Source: Hofstenia miamia
Taxonomy: Eukaryota > Xenacoelomorpha > Acoela > Hofsteniidae
Direction: 5' to 3'
Assembly (NCBI GenBank): GCA_900660155.1
Contig: CABFPE010000050.1
Location: 1,785,837 to 1,849,836 of the forward strand
DNA: 64,000 nucleotides
The stretch's first letter is position 1. Every line of letters begins with the position of its first letter. Below are positions 57,201 to 64,000 of the stretch, in pieces. The position numbers and the translations under genes are program-made. Below the pieces are notes generated by a model. The model was not told the DNA's origin. It did not search any database and saw only the letters and a list, made by a program, of their open reading frames with translations.

Positions 57201-60200
57201 GCCAAGGAATACAACTGATTTTTCCAGGAAGTGACATTTTTGTGCTTTATTCTTAAACCAGAAGATGTTTGTAAATGTAAGATCTTAACAAGTTTTTCTA
57301 GGTGGCCAGGTATCATTTTCTATTGCAATGAGAATGGCATCAATACATGCTGTGATACCTTTGTCTAGTTGGTGTTCATCATTTTCTAGTACCCTTATGA
57401 TGTAACATTGAAATGTGGCTGGTGTGTTTCAAAGGCTGAAGGCCATGTAGAGCCACTCAAAGAGACCATATGGAGCAATAAAGGCAGTTTTTTTCTATGT
57501 CAGATTTATGCATTGGCACTTGCCAATAGGCTTTACATAAGTCAAGTATCATAAAGAATGAATTTTGACATGATGTGTACAGTATTTGATCAATTCAAGA
57601 AAGAGGGTAACCATCTTTTTTGTGATGTTATTGAGCTTACAAAAGTCAAGCATAATCTATATTTGTCTCCTTGTTTCATGAACACAGTTGGTGATGCTCA
57701 TGGGCTTTTTGATGGTTGGATGATACTATTGTTCAGTAAGTCTGTAATGATTTTAGAGTATTCCTGTTTTAGGTATTGTGGCTCAGGTCAGACTGGTTGT
57801 CAAATTGGTGTGTTGTGATGTGTATAGAGACAGTGCTCTTCTCCAATGGCTTTCCATACACTAATGGTATAGAAATTAAAAATTGTTTTATGTTTTTCTA
57901 ATAACTTAGTGAGAGAGTCTGCTTCAGATTCAGTTAGGTGAGGGTGTGAAGCTGTGGTAATGGTTGATGTGGAAAGATTATTGGTTTCATCTGAATCTGG
58001 TGTAATGGACAGAATTGGTTTTGATTCTTCTTCACAATGGTTATCACAGGTGATGCATAAATCTTAATGTTATCTGAGGTGATAGTAATCAGCTTATTGG
58101 CTTTATTAAGTATGGCTGTACTACAGGTATTGCTTCAAAATTGTAAGATTGATGCTAATATTATGATTTTTTTAGAATTTATGCCTTGTTGGTTGTCTAT
58201 GACAATATTGGTTGTTATTGGCTGGTCAGTTGGTGACAGTGATGAAGCACCAGTTAAATAGTTCAGTCTTTTCTTTTTTTGAAGGGTGTAATACTATGGT
58301 TTTCAAGTCAATGGTTTGTAGGTGAGTTGCTATGTCCTTATTTTGAGTATCAATTGTTATGGTTTTATTCATAAAATTAATTATGCATTGATACTTTTCA
58401 AGGAAGTTGTGTCAACCACAAGTATGTAATGGTTGAATTAATGTTAGAAATAGTGAATTTGAGGTTGTCTATTTTGTGTTTGGTATTGAGGTAACAGCCA
58501 GAGGCATTAACAAGTCTATGGTGATGAAAGGTAATGGTATTATGATGAATGCTGATTTGATATGCACAGGTATCAGCTATAATCAACACTGAGGCACTGG
58601 TATCAACAGTGGCCTTATTTACTATGCCATTAATGGTAATAGGTATAGTATTTTTTGTAGGTCTGTTGTTACTAGAACAGTTCCTGCTTGGCTGGGAGTT
58701 TGTGCTCTTAGTAGTTTAAATTGTCATCCTCATTGGAATCAGATTTGCAAATATTACTGTCATCAGTGTAATAGCATTCTATGTTGGCTAGTAGATGGAT
58801 GGATGGTTTACAGTTAGTGTGGATGTGTCCACATTGACCACAGCAGTTACATTGAATTTTATTTAGGTTGATGGCCTTTGGATGTGTCTCTGTGGCAGTT
58901 GGTTTGGTTTTTGTTGATAGTGCAAGTGTGTCATTAGAAGGCATGGCTTTCCTGAGTTTTGGAATGTAATATTCTGATGGTGGTGACTCATTTGCTATAA
59001 TTTGATTAGATATTTTCTTGTAATTTTCTATCTGCAGTTTAGCCTTAACAGCTTTTTTAATAAAGGTAGATATCTTATTGTCAGGGTTACATTTCTGTTC
59101 AAATCTACATCTGATTTGAAGAGGCATACCGTAAGTGATGTGAGTAAACAAATCATGTGAAGAGTATTCAGTTGAAGATTGACTAAGTCAATATGGGCAT
59201 TCAACTTGCAGGATGTATTCTTCAATATCATTGTCATGTGAGTAAGTTGTTTTGTTAAAAGTATAGTCTGATTTAGTGATGTTATCTAATGGTAAGTAAT
59301 AGTTGAAGGCTTTGCCAGTTAGGAACATAAAAAATTGAATCAGAGTGTGCTCTTGGCCTGCTTTTTGAATGGTTAGGTGCTGTGCATAAGTGAATAGCCA
59401 TTCCTCAAATGTTGGGGAAATACTGTCAGCATTGCCAGAAAATTTTCTAGGTGGCATTTGCAATTTAAGGTTGTCATCAGGAGTCACTTGTGGCAATTTA
59501 GATTTGATTAGTTTATAATCAGTAACAGGGTTTTCTAATTTTTTTTATCTATTGCTGAATATTTCTAGTTTGTTATTGATGTTATTGAGTAGAGGATTTA
59601 ATATTGGTGACAGAGAAGAGCTTGCCATAGGTTGTGTCACATTTGTTAACTTTGAAATGGTTAGTGGAGATGACTGTTGATAAATAGTTTTGATTATTGG
59701 TACAGGTGGACTTTGAACCTGACATCTTAGAGTGGTTATTCTAGGTGTAAGTTTGTTTGAACTTGCTGGAGTGTCTAAGATTGCAAAGTTAGGATTAACA
59801 TTGCAGATAGCATCAAGGTAAATTTATCTTCTCAAACTTGAGTTTGATGTACTGTATTTTTTGCTTTTTTAGTAATCAGTTTTACAACTAATTGAATGTT
59901 TTGTTGATTATGTTCTTTCACTTGTTTCAAGAGATTATTGTTCTGGTAAAGAATGTAATTTGAGGTATATACTCTTTGTTATTGAATTTTGTTCCATTTT
60001 TCAAGTACTACATTTTTAACACAGGTGTTGATTTTGTGTTTGTACTTCTTTTAATTTGGAGTAAATTTGCTTTTTGGACATTTGAAGTTTCTTGTATTTG
60101 TTGACAATTTGAATTTTATCAGCTTGTAATAGTGCTATTTCCTGAAATAATTTTTGGTTTTCTTTCTGGATCATATTGAATCTTTTGTAATTTTCAATCT

Positions 60201-60529
60201 GCATTTCTTTAATTTTTTGTTTTGTGCCTCTATGTTGGTTTTGAATGAATTGATTTTTTTGATGAGTTCCTTCCTTAAGAGGGTTTTATATTTCAACTAG
60301 GGGGTTAGAATGAGATTTGGGAGTGTCTTGTTTTTTATTATGTGTATTTGGCATTTTTTTCATGTAATGATGCCTAAGGTACTTGAGCAGATACAGCTTT
60401 CAATAATGATGATCTTCATTTGATTGGTTAGTCAGCACTCAGCAATCTTTGGTTGAGTGCTAGGGCTTTAGTTAGTCATTAAAAAACATACTTGTTGTTA
60501 GGAGTGTCCTGCAGTGGTCACAATGTGGC

Positions 60530-60780
60530 ATCAGCATGGAAAAATGCATTGATAAACACCAGGCTTTGCCAATCTCTCAGTAATTAATCATCTGACTCCA
60601 GAGCTAAATGAGCCTATCCATACTAAAAGTTAAAGGTAGCCAGGAGATCAGGTAAGGGAAGGGTGCATGGCCACACTTGGCTGACCCAATACAGAGAACC
60701 TTAATAGAAAGAGTCACTTTAGACAAGAGCCCTAAATTAAATAAAGAGAGAGAAGCAATATATGTTCTTGAGTGCAAAGT
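60530..60780. repeat. Probable LTR remnant, right copy
   Basis: Direct-repeat partner of 54,015-54,280. The part from about 60,720 to 60,870 (GAGCCCTAAATTAAATAAAG and onward) recurs again at about 61,268-61,410. Confidence 0.7.
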
Positions 60781-61878
60781 GTATCATATGTGCTTGTATT
60801 TCTAAACTCAGTGCAGGCCTCAGCTTGAGCAATTTAGGTGCTGCAATAAAGAATAGTAAACATAATGAATGACAAGCAGTTGTGTAAAGCTCTACACCTA
60901 GACCTGCCAAAGTGCCATAGCAATGAGCTCGTAAAGCTGTACCTGAACAAGGCACCCTCAGCAACAACCAGATAATTTAGAAAAACATTTTAATAAAACA
61001 TACACAACTATTAGTAAAGGTTAAAGAGTAAAATCTATTCTATCTAAACACTAGCAGGTGCCTCATGACCTTTTGCACCGTAATAAACAAATATCAGAAA
61101 TACTGCATGACAGAAGATTTAAATGTTCAAAAATAGCACAGATTGTCTAACACTTAATATGTCAATTGAAGCAATTAAAAATTCATGTAAATATTGTACA
61201 ATTGATATTTATTAATTTTGAAATACTAATTACCAAAATGTTTGTGAAGGCAGTGGTTGATGCCACATCATCTTAGATTAGAGCCCTATTAGAGAGAGAA
61301 AGAGAAACCCTAAAATTCTTGGATGAAGTGTAATGAAACCTAATTATTAAGTAAAAACCTCAACTCAAGTAATTTAGGTGGTAGCAATAATAATAATTTT
61401 TGGTAATGACTGAAATACAAACAGTAAAAGCCCTATCTGCCCAATTAACCCTAAGTTAAAGGATATGATTGAAATGCTGTACTATTCTTAGGTATATTTG
61501 AACTAATAAATGGCAGTTTTAGAAAAACATAATTTAAATAAAAGTAAAGTCAAAATAAAATGTAAGCTAAGATTTATTTTCTAGTAATGGAAATAAATAT
61601 TAACATACATTTATATATGAACAAAACCATTAAATACAAGCAATAACTCACTGTTGCCAATATGAGTAAATAATAACAGGTAGTCTGTAATGATCAGCAA
61701 TACTGCATAAAAATAGTAAAAATAATAAAAATTAAATTGCAAGTTTCACAAAACTAAATTTCATCTAAATATAATTGAGATGCAATTACTAAGTTTATAT
61801 AACTAATGTTGAAATTAATGAAGGTAGAATAAATGCAGATATACTATACTACAACTCTAAAATGGGCTATTTCCATCC

Positions 61879-61942
61879 ACAATCTCCATTGTATCAGGTT
61901 TGACTGTTCAACAATCTCCATTGTATCAGGTTTGACTGTTCA
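61879..61942. repeat. Perfect 32-bp tandem duplication
   Basis: A 32-bp unit starting ACAATCTCCATTGTATCAGG occurs twice without differences, at 61879-61910 and 61911-61942. Being perfect in an otherwise decayed region, it is probably a recent duplication. Confidence 0.9.
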
Positions 61943-62098
61943 GAGATCATTCTAAGGAAGTAAGTCAGCATGTTCCATGTAACAGGTGGCATAGCACAGT
62001 GCCTCTAATTGGGTACTGACATTCTTAGTGAAGTTGTGAAATTTTGGTTGTTCCATGTGTTTTGCAATAGTGATTGAGCTGTAAAGTTTGTTTAACTT

Positions 62099-62817
62099 TT
62101 AAGTGAAAATATTGTAAAACTTTAAATATAAGTATAAGCCTTTGATGGCAATTAGTAACATCATCTTGGCATCTATTTCTGATGCATGGGCATTGTCTTT
62201 GTTGATTGTTGTCTCCAGGTAAAAGAATGTAAAGAAACTTAAGAGATTTGAATTGTTCTTTACTTCATTAAAAAATATTGAAATGTTGTTATTAATGATT
62301 TCTTCTGTCATATGCTCAAAATCAGAAATATTGGCTCTCATCATTGTTATTATGTCTAGGCATTTTAAGATATTGTAATATTGTAAGCCTTCTCTGATCA
62401 GATTACACCACATAAGATCTCTTATGCTGGAAAGTAGAATCAAGGTTCTGTGGGGCAGTTTGCAAATGCTATTTTTAACATAATTGAGTTGTTCTGCTAT
62501 TGGTTTGCTGTTGTGATAAATGTGCTTTAAGAGCATGTGACTGTCTGCATAAAGTCAGGATTTATCATCTTCTTTAATGAGTTCCAATTTCCTCTGCTTG
62601 TAGCAATCAGAATTAAGTGTTTTTCAAGGTTGCTGAGAATATTGATGTATTGTTCATTGCCAGTTAGTGGTATGTTTACTCTCTGTTTTTTCTTGTCCTT
62701 AGATCTCCATGCTGGCTGTACTAATGCTACATGTATAAATAGAGACATTATACAATAATTATTTTTGGTTCCAATGCACTCTTCTACTAATGTTCGAGAA
62801 GTTGGTGTCAGCTCCAA
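62099..62817 (-). other. Two adjoining unidentified reading frames
   Basis: Frames at 62817-62527 (96 codons, starting MELTPTSRTLVEECIG) and 62536-62099 (145 codons) lie in the same direction and overlap by 10 bases. The second is helical and hydrophobic, with many Leu, Ile and Asn. I do not recognise either. Their position beside an LTR-type fossil and their CpG-free composition suggest they belong to a mobile or virus-like element, treated here as a fossil of unknown kind. Confidence 0.3.
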
Positions 62818-63593
62818 CCAGGTGATTCATATGGAAACAGGATAGTTCACTTGTGTGTGAACTATGTGCTCTATAGTGTATCTGAGCATAGGTGGGGGCA
62901 GAATCATTCTATATTTGTTCCTAAGTTGAGAATTTTAAATGTAGTGAATTCTATTTATAGTGTCATTTGAGAGTGAGATTGTAAATTGCAGCTATTTCTG
63001 ATTTTGTCCAACATTTGCTAAGCAAGATTTTCATGTTAAGTACATCTTAGCATTACATTTGACCAATTTTAACTTTGTGGGGCTTATGTTGAATTCAAGT
63101 TTCTCTGTTATTTTCTTCTATCTGAACTGTTGTTTTAGTTCAAGAATCTCAACAGGTATGTGCTGGCTGCCATCCTTTTTGTACTTGATACATGTGGAGA
63201 GTTCATTGTATTAGCTCTCAGGAAAATGTCTGTTGTGATAGTTAACCTTAAAGTGCTGAATGCCTATATAAAGGACAAACCTAAAAATTATCATAAATCC
63301 ATTATTTTATGAATTTTTGCTGTTTTTTTAAAGATTCTAAAAAATTTTTATTTATATAATCTATTTTCAAACTACATAAAATTGGAATATGTTACTGTAT
63401 ACTTATTACATATATTTTCAATATTCATAAAATGCATAAATATGTTATACATATAACTAAATTGTACATTTCAATGTTGCATCAAATAAAATTGTTGTTC
63501 AAAAAATCTTGCAGTTCTTTGAAGTATACATTTAATAAGTCAACAACAAAATTGAAATGTTATCTGAAATTTGTAATTATATAAATTCATTAA

Positions 63594-63803
63594 TAAGTTT
63601 GTACTAAATAAAGGACATTGGCATAGAAAGAAATCACAATAAATTGAGATGACTACAATTTTACTTCTTCAGTTGAATTTTGTACTAATTTTCCTGAAAA
63701 TTTGCATAATGAATGATTACACTAGTGCAACAAAACAATGAAGACATCAAATGCCTAAGATAAACACACTTACAAAGTTTGTCCTTTATTTAGTACAAAC
63801 TAA
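63594..63803. mobile_element. 204-bp MITE with 21-bp inverted repeats
   Basis: Inverted repeats at 63597-63617 and 63780-63800, beginning GTTTGTACTAAATAAAGGAC, are perfect over 21 bp. TAA flanks both sides (63594-63596 and 63801-63803), which suits a PIF/Harbinger-type 3-bp duplication. A partial related word (AAAGGACAAAC) occurs near 63,268. Confidence 0.7.
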
Positions 63804-63890
63804 AAGTCAATTAGATTTTGTTTTGAAACCCTATCTGTTCTCTCATAAATAATTGGAAATTAATGCTTGATAAATAGTGAAACGTCTTTC

Positions 63891-64000
63891 NNNNNNNNNN
63901 NNNNNNNNNNNNNNNNNNNNNNNNNNNNNNNNNNNNNNNNNNNNNNNNNNNNNNNNNNNNNNNNNNNNNNNNNNNNNNNNNNNNNNNNNNNNNNNNNNNN
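63891..64000. other. Assembly gap (N run)
   Basis: The window ends in undetermined bases. Confidence 0.99.

Larger units (their letters stand above)
54015..60975 (-). mobile_element. Old Ty3/gypsy-like LTR retrotransposon, broken
   Basis: Minus-strand order fits a gypsy-type element. A gag-like region (about 60.35-58.7 kb) has a coiled-coil stretch and a zinc knuckle (CCGQCGHIHTNC). An aspartic-protease-like VDTSAS lies near 58.6 kb. Reverse transcriptase and RNase H remnants follow at 58-56.5 kb (FILNCDASS in RNase H), and an integrase core near 56.0-55.7 kb (YILVLVHNFTKYACMVP, LSDRGIQFE). Direct repeats of about 250 bp at 54.02-54.28 and 60.53-60.78 kb are probable LTR remnants, clearly diverged by eye, so the insertion is old. 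A third partial copy lies at 61.24-61.41 kb. It is broken in many places, of the order of ten. The exact family is unassigned. Confidence 0.8.
51964..63890. other. CpG desert
   Basis: By eye this roughly 12-kb stretch contains only about six CG dinucleotides, and none from 51,964 to 55,781. The sequence to its left has CG at ordinary frequency. TG and CA are abundant. The block covers all elements and frames listed from here to the terminal N run. Confidence 0.85.

Overview
The window is AT-rich, intron-containing nuclear DNA from an invertebrate animal. The phylum cannot be fixed from the sequence. The reasons are a spliced SNRK kinase gene with GT-AG introns, and a mix of piggyBac, hAT-like, mariner, LINE, Penelope-like and LTR-type elements. 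No bacterial operons, CRISPR arrays, rRNA genes or convincing tRNA genes were seen.

The one clear host gene is SNRK (SNF-related serine/threonine kinase) on the minus strand. I assembled 11 coding exons by hand. They run from the start codon at 51,544 to the stop at 9,336, about 42 kb. All splice phases agree, and the predicted protein has 751 residues against 765 for the human protein as I remember it. Exons 1-7 lie within 4.3 kb, some separated by introns of 43-45 nt. Exons 8-11 are spread over 34 kb by introns of about 4.1, 10.6, 19.8 and 2.3 kb.

Layout, left to right. 1-508: a two-finger C2H2 reading frame open to the left edge, followed by a 42-bp tandem repeat. 0.6-7.0 kb: AT-rich DNA, an unexplained segment between short inverted repeats, and a 5'-truncated piggyBac transposase with an intact DDE domain (element A). 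7.0-7.7 kb: a probable Penelope-like fragment. 9.3-51.5 kb: SNRK. Its 19.8-kb intron 9 holds piggyBac element B (inside or beside a LINE), a small hAT-type MITE, and piggyBac element C, which itself contains a hAT-type insertion with another MITE inside it. Intron 8 holds a decayed mariner. 52-63.9 kb: a stretch with almost no CpG dinucleotides, carrying a foldback element, an old broken Ty3/gypsy-like LTR element, two unidentified reading frames and a small MITE.

The most notable observations are: the abrupt CpG desert starting near 51.96 kb, which may be a methylated block or a chimeric join; piggyBac ends in two opposite polarities relative to their transposase frames, with a repeated inner end module in A and C; the four-level nesting of elements in SNRK intron 9; and a possible CaaX prenylation box at the SNRK C-terminus. 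A 474-bp near-perfect duplication around a single N at 27,660 looks like an assembly artefact.
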